From Zhengitettix transpicula (lineage: Eukaryota; Arthropoda; Insecta; Orthoptera; Tetrigidae): a stretch of DNA of 64,000 nt. Each line of letters opens with the position of its first letter. Position 1 is the stretch's first letter. The stretch is taken from assembly GCA_037074705.1 (NCBI GenBank), contig CM073591.1, positions 1,666,087 through 1,730,086 of the forward strand. The letters are read 5' to 3'. Under the pieces are notes generated by a model. It saw nothing but the letters and a program-made list of their open reading frames with translations, did no database searches and was not told the origin of the DNA. The position numbers and the translations under genes were made by a program. Positions 36,056 through 47,574 of this stretch are shown here, one piece after another.

Positions 36056-36915
36056 TTAAAGACGAGATGGGGAGCAAAGTTGGTAGTCTACCGCAACATA
36101 AACTGCAAAAGAATAAAGAGGAATAAAATTTAGATCTAATCAGGCCTTTTTTAAGCTTAATATCTCTGTATTAATGATCAGCGATAGTAAATTCAACGAG
36201 TTTGAAGGACACTATGGAAGTCAAGTGACAGTCGAAGGAGACCACAAGATATCGCTGCTGGACCAGCGCCGTCACCAGCTACGAAGTGTGTTGAGATGCA
36301 ACATTATTTTATTATCGCCTGCACTGTAAGAGGAACCAGTCTGACCACTTGTTTGGATCGTCTGTTCAGGAAGTCTGTCGCAAGGGTAAAAAATTTTAGT
36401 TTTCCTTGAAAAGTTTTCTGAAACGGCACAGTGTGTATAAAAATAGTCAATTTAAATTTAATTGAAACCAAAGACAATGTTTTAATGTACATGGCGACAA
36501 ACCGCTGAAATATGAAAAAAAAATTTCATGAGTGACATACAACCAGGTTTAACAACGACTAGGAAGAAATTTGTAGCACATTTAGTATTATCATGTTTTG
36601 ATGGCTTTAATTCATTTCTTAGTGAGTTTTAAACTTTGATTACTCCTTACCGTCTTTATGGTTGCAATTGTGGATGGCAAAAACACAATCATTATCAAAA
36701 ACCTTCAATTGACCGAGTTTGTTTCTTCCACACACTGGTTCGAATATCGCATGGCAGAAGACGGGACATTCAGGGTCACCTTCACTGCAGTGAGCGACTG
36801 CCACGAGGACCAGCGTCACTACTGCAAAGTAGAAACAAGAACTGAAGACGACGGCGGGTCAGGAGGAACGACGCCGGTCCAGTCGACACTCACCTACGAC
36901 AACCAGCAGCTTCAT
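36056..36915 (-). CDS. Kz6, secreted Kazal-like protein, three exons
   Basis: Exons on the minus strand are 36915-36894 (22 nt), 36821-36651 (171 nt) and 36102-36056 (47 nt), giving 79 residues with phase-1 introns. Exon 1 is the usual MKLLVVV. The mature framework is C-x3-C-x7-C-x14-C-x6-C-x13-C. Compared with Kz5, the stretch from C1 to C3 is rewritten (CPVFCHAIFEPVC against CRHACNLSNEPVC) while flanking codons are almost unchanged. The predicted P1 is Ala. Exon 3 ends CSPSRL and TAA. AATAAA lies at 35925-35920. The gene heads block B, a duplicate of block A in the same orientation. Confidence 0.82.
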
Positions 36916-36949
36916 GTCGATCCCTTGTCAGCGACCGTCGCACGACACC

Positions 36950-36984
36950 GCTCTTAAATAAGGCGAACGTCACCCTGACATTTC
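36950..36984 (-). promoter_or_regulatory. Kz6 core promoter
   Basis: GGAAATGTCAGGG (about 36985-36973, minus) precedes CTTATTTAAGAG (about 36963-36951), about 40 bp upstream of the ATG. This is the same arrangement as at Kz5. Confidence 0.55.
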
Positions 36985-37804
36985 CCTTGACCAAGGCGCT
37001 AATCAACTAATCTCTCATAAAACTAAATTAACGCCGTTATTGTCAAAATGTCAGTTGATAACGTAGTTAATAGCAGTACAAGGAAGGTCAGCCTCAGTCA
37101 CCGCTAAGTCGTGGAACTTACACGTGCCTCAGTGAGCTTGTCTCTCGTCGTCGCGAGTCTCCAGTTGTTTCACCATTCCAGGCAATTGTTTCAACCTTTC
37201 ACTCAATTCCTCATTACACTAAACGCAGCCTGTAAATGACGGAGCCAACGAAGACTAACGGGGATGGAATATTCTGTCTCATACGTACATGTTGTGAAAA
37301 ATGAAATTTATTTGAGAAAAAAAAAATTACAAGATAATATTGTTCATTTGTCAGAGTGGCGCATTTGACATGCGATTCATCGACGCTGACTCATATTTCG
37401 TGTGCTTGCACGACGGGACACGCTGGACCACAAGCGTCAAGGTTCAGACGCATAGCGAGCCATGTCAAGTTTCTCTCCGTGTGCGAAGCCTTGACGTCAC
37501 GCCACCGTCCACTACTGGCGGACGCCATGACAAGCGACAGCACTGCACGTCTCACACGCACTCATTCTGACGTCACTCCCACAAAGAATGCACGGGGTTG
37601 TTTTTCGGTGACAATTGACTGAAACTAGGAATATTAGAACGTCTCTCCGGTTAATCTAGCCAAATTAACATTATAAACCTCTAGTTTACTCTCAACAGCG
37701 GTGTCAACACAACTAACTAACCTTTCCTCATGAGTTCCAGTTCGACAAGGCCGCCGCTTCGTGTTGAGTTTGCCACGTGAGGTTAAGATTGTGGCAGATT
37801 AGTT

Positions 37805-38118
37805 TTTTTTGCATGACAACAGGCTACATGAGGGTAATCAACGTTGGGTAACTCCACTTTAATAGCATAGGAAGGGTTTTGAAAGGGGGGATGCGGAAGG
37901 GTAGAGGAAGGTGGCCAAGGGTTACTAGGGTCCCCGGGCTATATTTTAAGGATCCTTCCCGGAATTCGCCTAAAGAAATGCAGGGAAAACCCTAGAAAAA
38001 CCTGCATCGGGTAGGTCGGGCATTGGGTACTTGTCGCACGCCCTTCCGATAGCGGGAGAGGAGTTAGCTGTGGGGACGCAGCTTTTCATTCTCCGTGCCT
38101 CCACCAGTTTAGGAGGCT
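37805..38118 (-). mobile_element. R1 retroposon copy
   Basis: The 3' half of R1 is present, tail side at the low-coordinate end (ttttttttgcatgacaacagg). The copy stops in the caccagtttaggaggc part and is followed by a TTA-rich microsatellite at about 38125-38155. Confidence 0.7.
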
Positions 38119-38159
38119 TCTAGTTTACTATTATTATTATTATATTATTATTATAACGA

Positions 38160-39510
38160 CACAATTTCACGGCTCGACGGAGCGAGTCGTAAAATTAACG
38201 TTAATTATTAGAGTAATCTCCCCGCCATTTCTACCCTCGCCTCGACGTCCTTTCGGGGTTGCTAGATGAGGTTACATATTTTATTCTTGTGTCTGCCTGT
38301 GGGGGGTAAATTTGTTGTGATAATTAAATTGTAAGTAATTCCTCTAGGCCGCTCGAGTCGCATCATGATGACGTTGCGGGATTGTGTTTCGATGTCGTAA
38401 CGTTGTTTAATTGGGGATGGAAGGGAGATGAAGGGTGTGATTTCGGTGGTTTCCTAAATGATAAATTACACTGTCTATAGGGTGAATTTCCGTGGGGGTG
38501 GGGGAATTATTATGGAAGGTTGTTAAGGGGTTGATTAGGATTCTAGGAAGAGATATTGATCGTCTGCAGGGTGATTCTACGCTCGTGAGGCAAAGTTTCG
38601 AATGGGGTGGTACGGCTTACTAAAACATAATTTTTTTTGGACAGGTCTGTACGTACGGAAGTGGCGCGTTGAGGTACGGACGGTGAAAAATGTTCATTTA
38701 CAGCGTTGGCCGCAAAGTGCATCATTGAAGCAAGGTTGCTCAAAATGATGGCGAGGGCAAACCTGAAGGCCGTCGGTGATTTACGAGACACTTGGTTGAG
38801 GACCTCTGTCGTATATTAGTAATTTTGGTTGCAACGTTGGAAGCTACAGGATGAGACTGGTCCAGTATTTTCCCATCGGGCAGTGCCGAGACATGGTGGT
38901 GGCTATTGTCTGGATCTGCCTGCATCAGCAAAAGTCACGTTAGGGTTCGCCCGTGTTTGGTTTCCATGACGCGACCGCCGAGCGCGTGTGGGTCCTCGAT
39001 TGGCGGGTTGTTGGGCGCGGTCGAGCTATTTGAAGGGAGCCTCATCCGCGACCGAGCACGTTACGAGACTCGCTTGGCTTGCTCAACCCTGTAGTCCTCT
39101 AACTCTTCAATCAATCTTCCTTCTAACAAACTTGTGCCTGAAGACATGACCCCGCCTATTCTGGGAGCGTCGTGCAATCTTGACGCCGAACCTCCCTTTT
39201 ACCAAACTTTCTTATCATCTTTCCTATAAATTCTTACATTTCTCTCTTGTCTGCTAAGTCAAACTGGACGTTTCGGTCACAACAAGCGTAAATAAAAAAC
39301 CCCTCGTTGTATCAAGTAGTCCGTTGCATGAAGCCTGGGTGGAACTGTTCGCCGATCATGTGGTAGCGAAAGGCACATATAAATTGGATCCCTGTTTATT
39401 AAAAAAGGCTCTGATGAAGAGGATTTACAAATGTGACTGATAATAGAAATATATCAACATTCGATGGATTTTAGTCTAGCACCTTGATCAGTTTAAAAGT
39501 GAAAATACAT
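38160..39510. other. Unassigned stretch
   Basis: No gene was supported. 38700-39100 is richer in G and C than its surroundings and has short frames on both strands (38543-38931 minus, 38906-39094 plus), without recognised domains or splice context. Confidence 0.4.
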
Positions 39511-39512
39511 AT

Positions 39513-40557
39513 TGTAATGATAAAAGGGCAATTAAAAGAATTAAAAATTAGTGACTATTGAACTGAATTGTTGACGGCGAAAACACTGATATACAATAAT
39601 GGACGAGAAATCAGGCGAGAGACATTGTTGGTTTTAGTGCGCGTAAGACGACTGAGCGGCAGTCAGCCATGTGACATTGCTGCGTACGGAAGGAATTAAA
39701 AATTTGACGGTCAGCCACAAGACATTGTAGACTACGGAATAATTAAGTTTAGCAGTTGGCGAAGGATCTCAGTCGAGGACGGATAAAAAATTAATTTAGT
39801 TGGAAATTAGAGACGAGATTGTCAATCCAGTCGCTCAGAAAGCCTGCGATATTGAAGAACTTTTAAAGTAAAGTCGACAGACATAAATAGGACGAAAGTT
39901 TTGGAACAATTGTGTCCGTTGCTCGATTGAATTTAGCAAAGTGAACCATAACTAAATTCAGTGCAAACATGGCCTGTTAAAGTGTTCGAGGTGAAAGTTT
40001 TTTTTTTGGGGGGGGGGGCGGTTAGAGGGTACATTACGGTAATCCACGTGGTGGAAACTACCCTTTAAGAGCATATGAAGTGATTTGAAAGGGGGGATGC
40101 GGAATGGTAGAGGAAGGTAGCCAAGGGTTAATTCCCAATAGGAATAGCGGACAACTCTTACCGTATGCCCAACGTCTGCGACCCCGGAACATTCACCTCT
40201 CAAAACAGACCTCGGCATGTGGGAACCTTAGTTCAAAAAACCAGAGAGATGTGAAGGCATCCCCAAAGGTAGCCTCCGCCAGAGCCCTCTGGGAAGGTTC
40301 ACCTGCGAGAGAATTCTCTCCAATAAAGTCCCCTGAGGTAAGAGAAAAGGACATTTTTTGTATAAAAGTAGTTGTGCACAATAAACTAATTTTTGTTGAA
40401 GTAAACTGAATAAATGTTGATATTTCATTAAAAAAATTTCAATGATTAGTTCAATTAAATTAATTATCTTCATTTTGAGTAACCAAATTTTGATGCCTCA
40501 ACGTGAGGCCAAAATCTTTTCAATTAATAATTCTGTGTTTATTACAATATATTATGA
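39513..40557 (+). mobile_element. LTR-like element E5, split by R1
   Basis: TGTAATGATAAAAGGGC at 39513 matches the start of E1. An R1 copy in minus orientation (about 39998-40330, with a G run at 40006) interrupts it. The LTR-like part resumes and is followed by a TGCCTCAACGTGAGGCC segment near 40495, the primer-binding-like site, and TTATTACAATATATT at about 40552. An open frame begins at 40632. Confidence 0.6.
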
Positions 40558-40631
40558 TCTTAATTCATTATTTCCCCAGATGGAAAAAAAATTAAGTCCA
40601 ATTTAGGAGGAAATCACCTGCTTGCAAGGTT

Positions 40632-40973
40632 ATGGCGAGAAATATTGGAAATTTTAAATATAAAGGACATGGAAAATGCGGGGTTGCAAACGGCTGGGTG
40701 TTTGAAGGTAAAGTTGATGAATTATTGCATGAGAAGAATGTAAAGTTAAAGACTCTTATTCTAGTTGCTATGGACTCAAAGAACCCAAGGACCATTATTA
40801 GAGATTACCAAACCTCCTCTACATCATTCACAAATATATTGGAATCTTTTTACCCACAATTAAATGATAAAACGGTAAAAAGTAGAATAAAAAGGCTCAT
40901 AAATTTCGTCAAGAAACAAGAGAGTGATTCATATGACCACAGCACAGTCGCAGCTTCAAACAAGTTAATGTAA
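40632..40973 (+). CDS. Unrecognised 113-residue open frame
   Basis: ATG at 40632 to TAA at 40971-40973. The protein is lysine-rich and soluble-looking, with no signal peptide, membrane segment or cysteine cluster (one Cys in the N-terminal GKCGVANGW region). I do not recognise the family. Codon use is even and the frame is much longer than chance frames nearby, in AT-rich DNA. It begins about 130 bp after the primer-binding-like site of E5, so it could be the first frame of that element. Alternatively it could be a retrocopy exon: a tttccccag acceptor lies just upstream (about 40571-40579) and AATAAA-like signals lie near 41180. No partner frame follows. Confidence 0.35.
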   Translation: MARNIGNFKYKGHGKCGVANGWVFEGKVDELLHEKNVKLKTLILVAMDSKNPRTIIRDYQTSSTSFTNILESFYPQLNDKTVKSRIKRLINFVKKQESDSYDHSTVAASNKLM

Positions 40974-41381
40974 TGAATTATCCAATTATTATGATAAAGG
41001 ATTAACAGAAGCGAATTGTAAAATGTAAATGTAAGTAACCCACATAATTATTCTTTCAAACTGTTCAATTTGTATGTACATTATTGGAATCATTGTGAAT
41101 CGCACTATTTGTAATTTATTTATGGGTCGCCAATGACCAAGTTGTTAACGCGACTATTATAAACCTTTAATTAAAAGAAATAAAATAATGTAAATATTGG
41201 GATGGATGTTACATTGGACGTACGCAGAGATGTCAAAGGACTGTTAAATACGCTGAACCAAATGATTCGCGTTCCCACTGGATTGTGATTGGATAAATTA
41301 CGTCGGACATGAGCTGTTTGGCGTTTACTATGAGCTCACGGCGCGATGAACGGTGACATTTCAGTTACAAAGCAGACATGG

Positions 41382-41419
41382 AAATGTCAGGGTTGTTAAC
41401 GATGGACGCCTTATAAGAG
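41382..41419 (+). promoter_or_regulatory. Promoter of a decayed Kazal-like gene
   Basis: AAATGTCAGG (41382-41391) and TTATAAGAG (41411-41419) are intact, with an inverted TGACATTT at 41354-41361, although the gene behind them is dead. Confidence 0.5.
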
Positions 41420-41435
41420 GATCGGCCCAGAGATA

Positions 41436-41580
41436 CGCCAAGAAGCTGCTGGACTGTTCCAGGTGAGTGACGACGGTCTCTGGAGGTCCTTGCCACTTGC
41501 GTCAGCCACCGTAAGGGCACAAGTAATGGATGTCCCGTGTGTTGCAGGACTGCTTTTAGGATAAGGGTAAGTCAAACAAA
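41436..41580 (+). pseudogene. Decayed Kazal-like gene
   Basis: The exon 1 relic reads aagaagctgctgg where live genes have atgaagctgctgg, so the start codon is lost. The GTGAGT donor survives. The exon 2 relic keeps a piece closest to Kz4 (gcacaagtaatggatgtccc, then gtgtgttgcaggac) but lacks the signal segment and the first cysteines. No third exon was seen. Confidence 0.7.
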
Positions 41581-41754
41581 TGTTATCTAAGTAGGATTAC
41601 AATGGAATCCCCCAATAATCTAAATAATAATCCGAAGAAGTTACCTCTTAATGGAATCATACAAAACAGTGAGCAGGGTAATAAGATTAAAATAGTCAAA
41701 CGACACGACAAGTGAAGATATAAAGACCGGAAACGTCGTACCTTAATTCAGGTA

Positions 41755-42110
41755 CTTAAAAAACTAGGAACACAAGAGGCCTCGAGTGACACAACCGCAC
41801 AAACGTAGTTGACAAACTCAAATAGCGAAAAAAAGCTCAAGGACAATGGGGAAGCACAGATGGACACGTTAGAGTAACAAAAGACGTGAAAGATCATCTA
41901 CAACTTCAGAGAAAGATGTCGAGATTTAATGCAACGTTTCGAGCAGCACGGAAAATCTCTGTTCCACATCAGGGAGGGACGAACACTCAGACGCGCAACA
42001 TGAATGTCCGAACACTCAATAGTGGGGCTGACTTACTAAGTTAGGCGTGGTCCTCGAGTGACAGCTGGCCCAGAGAGAGAGAGAGTCCGAAACGTCATCT
42101 CTGAAACCTG
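41755..42110. repeat. R2-related and other dispersed fragments
   Basis: 41755-41880 matches the core of R2 (gtgacacaaccgcac, then cagttgacaa, then ggacaatgggg). 41900-42060 shares gatgtcgagatttaatgcaa and cagacgcgcaa phrases with 29565-29660. No coding content was seen. Confidence 0.5.
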
Positions 42111-42119
42111 CCTCGTCCT

Positions 42120-42660
42120 TTCTGTTTTTCTAGTTTCCACTTTTCTGTCTCTTTCTTGCTCACCATTCTACTCCCAGACAATGGAATACCCGAATATAAT
42201 CTAAAGAATAAAGCTACTCGAGGTCCTGGATCTAGATAAAGGATCATACCCGGACATTCACCTCAATATGATGCAAGGGAAACGCCGCGTGCTGCATCAG
42301 GGTGGGCGGGGTCTTGGCAACTGGCGCATGCTGGAGGCTGCAGCATTCCCTTCTCCATGCCACGACTACGTCTGGAAGGAGACGGAGAACTGCTCCAATG
42401 GAACCTGCGGACAAGTGTCGTTACCCACCGCGGATGAGCTCTGTCTGGGACTCCAAAGCATTCATCTCTCAAAACTGATATAGTTGTTGCTATTCAGATT
42501 ATTCGGGTGTTCCATTGTCTTGAAGTAGAAAGGTGAGCAAGAAAAAGTGAACGAAAAGGCAAAGGAATTAAAGAAACAAAGAGGCAGGTTAAAAAGATGA
42601 CGTGAAATAACGTCTAGAAGATAAGAAAAAAAGATGTAGAGATTTACTCCAAATAATAAT
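42120..42660 (-). mobile_element. R1-related retroposon
   Basis: The copy matches 29205-29600 closely and adds the part ccagacaatggaataccc, then catacccggacattcacct, that links to standard R1. Frames at 42263-42483 on both strands are repeat-derived. Confidence 0.6.
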
Positions 42661-42679
42661 CCGGGTGGCTCTCCGTCTC

Positions 42680-42750
42680 TCTCTCTCTCTCTATATATAT
42701 ATACAAACACACACACACACGCACACACACACACACACACACATATATAT
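42680..42750. repeat. Compound (CT)(TA)(CA)(TA) microsatellite
   Basis: Short CT, TA, CA (about 42703-42742) and TA runs follow each other and end at the TGTAAT start of E6. The minus frame 42462-42890 that reads through them is not a gene. Confidence 0.9.
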
Positions 42751-43960
42751 TGTAATGCCTTGAGGGAAAGGCATTGTTTCGGATTAATGGTCTTGGCCGT
42801 CAGAGGAAGTTGTAATGTGTTTATTGAGAATTCAAAGCAATGGACGTTTGCGGGGGGCCTGTCCCAAAATAAATCTGTTAAGGCAGGCATTGTTTCACAT
42901 TAATGACCTTGACAGTGGCGTGTTGACTTAGGATCCAGGGGCAGTTGGGCGGTCTGGAGAATTTAGAACCGCGCACGTGTGGGGGTGATGATACAAGTGC
43001 AAAGTAATTACGGGTCCTGTCTCGATGTGACATGACGGAGTGGCTAGATATTTGCTAGCTAAGGAACAGCAGCTGCAGAATGTAAATCTCGGGATAATGG
43101 AGAAACTGTCAACGAGCAGTTGCGACGTAGTTTTGGAACAAAGGAGAAGAGAAGGGGCTGGAATATACAAAGGGAAGATAAGATTTTTGTGAGTGAGTTG
43201 AAGTTGAGTGTTGGAGCTAGGAGGATCCAGCATCGAGTTTTGGGAGCTAGGAGCTGGAGTCAGAGCGGAGGGGGAGCTGTGAGCACCGAGTATGGAGAAA
43301 TTTTGCAGCCTGCGAGAGAAATAGCAAAATTATTCAACGATAAACATTTTTGTATGCAGAAGTTCAATCTGTAGTAATATCAAAATTTGACCCCTGTCTT
43401 CGATGGTAGGAGACCAGGACACAGCATCCACGAGCAACTGGGATGTCCTTCACCGAGTATGGAGAATCAGCGATCGTCGGACCAATAATATGTGTTAGAG
43501 TCAGTGTTGTATATAAAGTGTGTGTGTAATGAACGAGCCAAATGTTCCTGAGTAATCGTGAGTTGAAATGTATGGTATTAACATGTGTAAACGGAATTAA
43601 AAGATACAGTCAGATATCGTTCTCTGCTTTGTGTTAATAAAATAAACTCTTTTAAACTTAGAATCAATCTGGTAGAATAAGTTCGTTAATAAGTTTCGTC
43701 GATGTCTAAATATTTTTTGTTAATTTAAAGATAAATGTTGGGTTCTTTGATTATTTAAGTGTTCTGTCCGTTATCAAACCCAGTAAAGACCCATGAGAGA
43801 AAGAATGTTTTTTTATAGTATTGAATTGTATAATTGCTAATTTTGGATAAATAAATGTTGTGTGTTTTAAAGTCAATAATTTTTCATTTAAAAGCCTATC
43901 ACACTAAATTATTACATTTTGGCTACCACAACGTGGAATTAATAAAAAGTCCCCGGTAAA
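42751..43960 (+). mobile_element. LTR-like element E6
   Basis: TGTAATGCCTTGAGGG at 42751 to ATTACA at 43916 (1166 bp), followed by TTTGGCTACCACAACGTGG (43918), a primer-binding-like site, then an AT tail and a (TA)n tract at about 43968. It contains the shared cagatatcgttctctgctttg block. The frames on both strands at 42928-43374 lie inside the LTR and look incidental. Confidence 0.6.
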
Positions 43961-43999
43961 TTATTACTATATATATATATATATATATACATATATACT

Positions 44000-44150
44000 T
44001 CTAGATGAGTTGTCCGCTATTCCTATTGGAATAGTTAACCCTTGGCTACCTTCCTCTACCCTTACGGTTCCCACCTTTCATATCCCTTCCTGTGCTATTA
44101 AAGGTGAGTTGCCACCACGTGGATTACCCTCATGTAGCCTGTTGCCCCCC
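44000..44150 (+). mobile_element. R1 retroposon 3' part
   Basis: The stretch starts ctagatgagttgtccgct beside (TA)n, has the attcctattggaatag piece, then jumps to the 3' end ggattaccctcatgtagcc and the tail cccccaaaaaaa. The middle of R1 is missing. Confidence 0.7.
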
Positions 44151-44229
44151 AAAAAAACGACGTTTCTCGTCATCTCTTTAACCTTCTTATTTATTACTGT
44201 TTTTTTGTTTTGTTTGCCTTTTTTTCCTT

Positions 44230-45060
44230 TTTTACTTGCTCACCTTTTTTCTTCAAAACTATGGAAGATAAGAACAATCTAAATAATAATGTTACCTCAC
44301 CATTGTCAACAATTTTTAAATCCAGATGTTGCCTGATGCTGGGAACCTTAGTGCGGATTTTCAGAGATGCAAGAAAATATACCCTGTTAGACGGTCAATT
44401 GTCAATCATTTTGTTTGCAGTTAAAGTATTTCAAATATTTTTTTTTGCAGTGAACCAAACTGCAGACGTCCTACTTTGTTGCATAACTTTCCGCACTCAC
44501 ATGAGTCGTGTCCGATTAGTGCCTTATTGAACTGCGACAGTAACGTGAGTGTCTAGCAATGGAATCACAACTGCCTCCCCACACACACACACACGTTGTC
44601 CGCGCACACGTCAATCCATTATATTTCAGATGCCACGACACGTGACGTTCGTCCCCTTAGTGAAGAATTGACGGTTACGCAATAACCACGGATGCACGCC
44701 AATGCTGTCAGGAAGAGAACTGGAGCCAGCAGGTCCACCACTCAAACCGGACGCAACTCAACTTCACCTCGCCAGCTCAACAGCAACAACTGTAGTCAAG
44801 GTGCACTTCGCGCCACTAGCGGCGGATGAGTAAACTAAATACTAACCTTTTGTAAATATTCTCCGTTATTCGTGTCCGATTTGTGTTTCCTACATCTGCG
44901 TCAGTAATCATGAGTGTCCGGCTCAGGATTGACGCGTCTAGCAGCACACACACACACACACACGTGGCCCGCGAACACGTCCGTTCATTATATAAAAGTG
45001 TATTAGTTTCCCGTATCATATATACAGATACGGAACACAAACCCACCAATTTGAAACTGA
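44230..45060. repeat. Block shared with 50430-50900
   Basis: The order cttagtgcggattttcagag, gttagacggtcaattgtcaa, cacatgagtcgtgtccg, (CA)n and cccgcgaacacgtccgttc is repeated at 50430-50870 and precedes the Kz7 and Kz8 upstream regions. It contains two CA microsatellites (44580 and 44945). No gene was supported. Confidence 0.6.
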
Positions 45061-45789
45061 ACTTTCACGCCTGCTTTATAGGCAGTAACACCGTCATGGT
45101 TGTGGCAGGGGAGGAAGCCAAATTAAGATATTTTAAGGTGATTGTCGTTCTCCTTTAAACCGCAGATTGTGAACGTAATATCACGACACGTGAAGACACG
45201 ACGGTTACGCAATAACCTAGTTACAAAACCCCGCCATTTAGGAACTCTAGTTGCTCCTTCTTGCCGCCTTTGGCACATCTACTGTTGATACGTCACGGCT
45301 TCGAGCGCTGAGAGAAACTTAGTGGGATCCTCGATGGTCGTCTGAACCATGGCGCTTATGGTCCAGATTGTGTCCCTTCGTGCAAGCACACGAAAAATGC
45401 GCCAGCGTCGATGAATCGTGAGTCAAATGTGAATCTCTGACAAAAAAAAAATATTATCTTGCAATTTTTTATTGTTAATCTAAAATAAAATTTATACTTT
45501 AATGTGTGTACGTGTGAGACAGAATATTCCATCCCCGTTGGACTTCGTTTACAGCTCCGTTTAGTGTAATGAGGAATTGCCTGGAATGGCGAGACAACTG
45601 GAGAGTCCCGACGACGAGAGACAAGCTCACTGTGGCACGTGAAAAGTCACGTCGAGGATCCACGACTTAGCGGTGACTGAGGCTGACCTTCCTTGTACTG
45701 GAATTACCTGCGTTATCAAGTGACATTTGAGTATAACGGCGTGAATTTAGTTTTACGAAGGACTCGTTCATTAGCGCCTTTGTCGAGGA

Positions 45790-45820
45790 AAATGTCAGGG
45801 CGACGTTCGCCTTATTTAAG
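45790..45820 (+). promoter_or_regulatory. Kz7 core promoter
   Basis: AAATGTCAGG at 45790-45799 precedes CTTATTTAAG at 45811-45820, 38 bp before the ATG. The inverted partner TGACATTT lies at 45721-45728. Confidence 0.55.
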
Positions 45821-45857
45821 AGCGGCGCCGAGCTACGGTCGCTGACAAGGGATCGAC

Positions 45858-46681
45858 ATGAAGTTGCTGGTTGTCGTAGGTGAGTGTCGACGGGACCGGC
45901 GTCGTTCCTCCTGGCCCACCTTGGTCTTCAGTTGTTGTTTCTACTTTGCAGCACTGACGCTGGTCCTCGTGGCAGTCGCTCACTGCAGTGAAGGTGACCC
46001 TGAATGTCGCCACACCTGTAATTTGAGTCCCTTAGCTGTGTGTGGAAGAAACAAACTTGGCCAATTGAAGGTCTTTCAGAATGATTGCGCCTTTGCCACC
46101 CACAACTGCAACCATAAGGACGGTAAGGAGGAATCAATGTTCAAAACTCAATAACAGATGAATTAGAACGATGAAACCGTGATAACTTTCAATGTGCTTG
46201 CTAGTCGTTGTTGTATTTCACTCTTGAAAATTTTGTACACATTTGCGCGGTAAGCCGCCATGTACATTAAAACTTTGTGTTTGGTTTCAATTAAAGTTCA
46301 ATTGCCTATTTTTATACACAATGTGGCGTATCAGACAAGTTTTCAAGGATAACTGAAATGTTTAACCCTGGCGACAGACTTCCTGAACAAACGATCCAAT
46401 CAAGTGGTTCAGACTGGTTCCTCTTACATTGCAGACGATAATAAAATGATGTTGCATTTCAACACACTTCGTAGCTGGTGACGCTACCTTGTGGTCGCCT
46501 TCGACTGTCCCTTGAGCTCCATAGTGTCCTTAAATTCCGTTGAATTTCCTATCTCTGATCATGAATGCAGAGATATTAAGCGTAGAAATTGGCTGACAGG
46601 ATCTAATTTTTAGTTTCTCTTTATTCTTTTGCAGTTTATATTGATGCAGGGTTGCATGTTTGCTTCCCAAAAGGTCAATAA
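45858..46681 (+). CDS. Kz7, secreted Kazal-like protein, three exons
   Basis: Exons are 45858-45879 (22 nt), 45952-46122 (171 nt) and 46635-46681 (47 nt), giving 79 residues. Splice sites are GTGAGT with tttgcag and GTAAGG with tttgcag, both introns phase 1. The signal is MKLLVVV plus ALTLVLVAVAHC. The framework is C-x3-C-x7-C-x14-C-x6-C-x13-C. The usual Pro before Val-Cys-Gly is Ala here (LAVCG). The predicted P1 is Leu. Exon 3 ends CFPKGQ and TAA. The gene faces away from Kz5 and Kz6 and begins the plus-strand group. Confidence 0.82.
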
Positions 46682-47229
46682 CTACGTCCAAGAAGCTGCA
46701 TAAGTAACGTGTGCAGCGAGGAGGAACGCCATCACTATGTTGGAGGATGTTGGAGGTTCACGTCGACCAGCACGTCTTATAGTTTGGAATCAGTTATTGA
46801 GACAATAATCAGTTGTAACCATATGGAAACTCTTAGTTTATTTTCGTTCCCTTCCCTTATGTTTTTTTTGCTTCTATTTCAGTTTTTGGTGGCATCGTGC
46901 AATATATTTATGAAACTGGAAATTGGTCTTGATTTTCACCAAGTGGGAAACCTTGTTCTAAAGGGATGTTCTGATTGGGAGCTCCAGCACTCCAGCACTC
47001 TAGCACTCTACTAAAGGATCATTCATTACCTTGACGGTTAACGCGTTTAATGTCTCTATATTCTTCGATTACTTTGTGGGAGTGAAGTCACAATGAGTGA
47101 GTGTGAGTGGTGCAGCGCTTTCGGCACCTGAAGAAGGGCAAAAGGTTTTTGTGTGTTATTTATATTATCACTTCTTTTGTCTGTAGTTGGCATTCTTTCT
47201 TATTATTAAAGATATTTTAATTTAGAAAT

Positions 47230-47560
47230 ATTATTTTGGTCTTTTTTATAGCCCAAAATAAAGAAGAAAAAAAGGACTGAAGTGACACTTTTAAACGAAA
47301 CACAAGCCTACAGGATCGTTTCTCCATTGGCGCCTAAGTCCATTAAACGGTTCGTGGACATTCTGTCCATTTCGTTTATCAACTTTATGATTTTAGCTCC
47401 CAAACCACACTGAAGGTCAGCAATGCCTTCCCGACAATGCCCTCAGCAACCAAGCATTATAGCCCCACATTATTGTACACACTTATTATATTTACGTGCC
47501 GACAATGATAGTCGTAAAATTTTGTTCATTAATTACGTGTTTCTTTATAATTACCACAAT
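47230..47560. other. Intergenic stretch, no gene seen
   Basis: The stretch is the downstream end of the Kz7 block (cctacaggatcgtttctccat shared with the Kz8 and Kz9 blocks), then AT-rich DNA leading to E7. No decayed-gene relic follows Kz7, unlike the other blocks. Confidence 0.4.
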
Positions 47561-47574
47561 ATATTTATATATAT

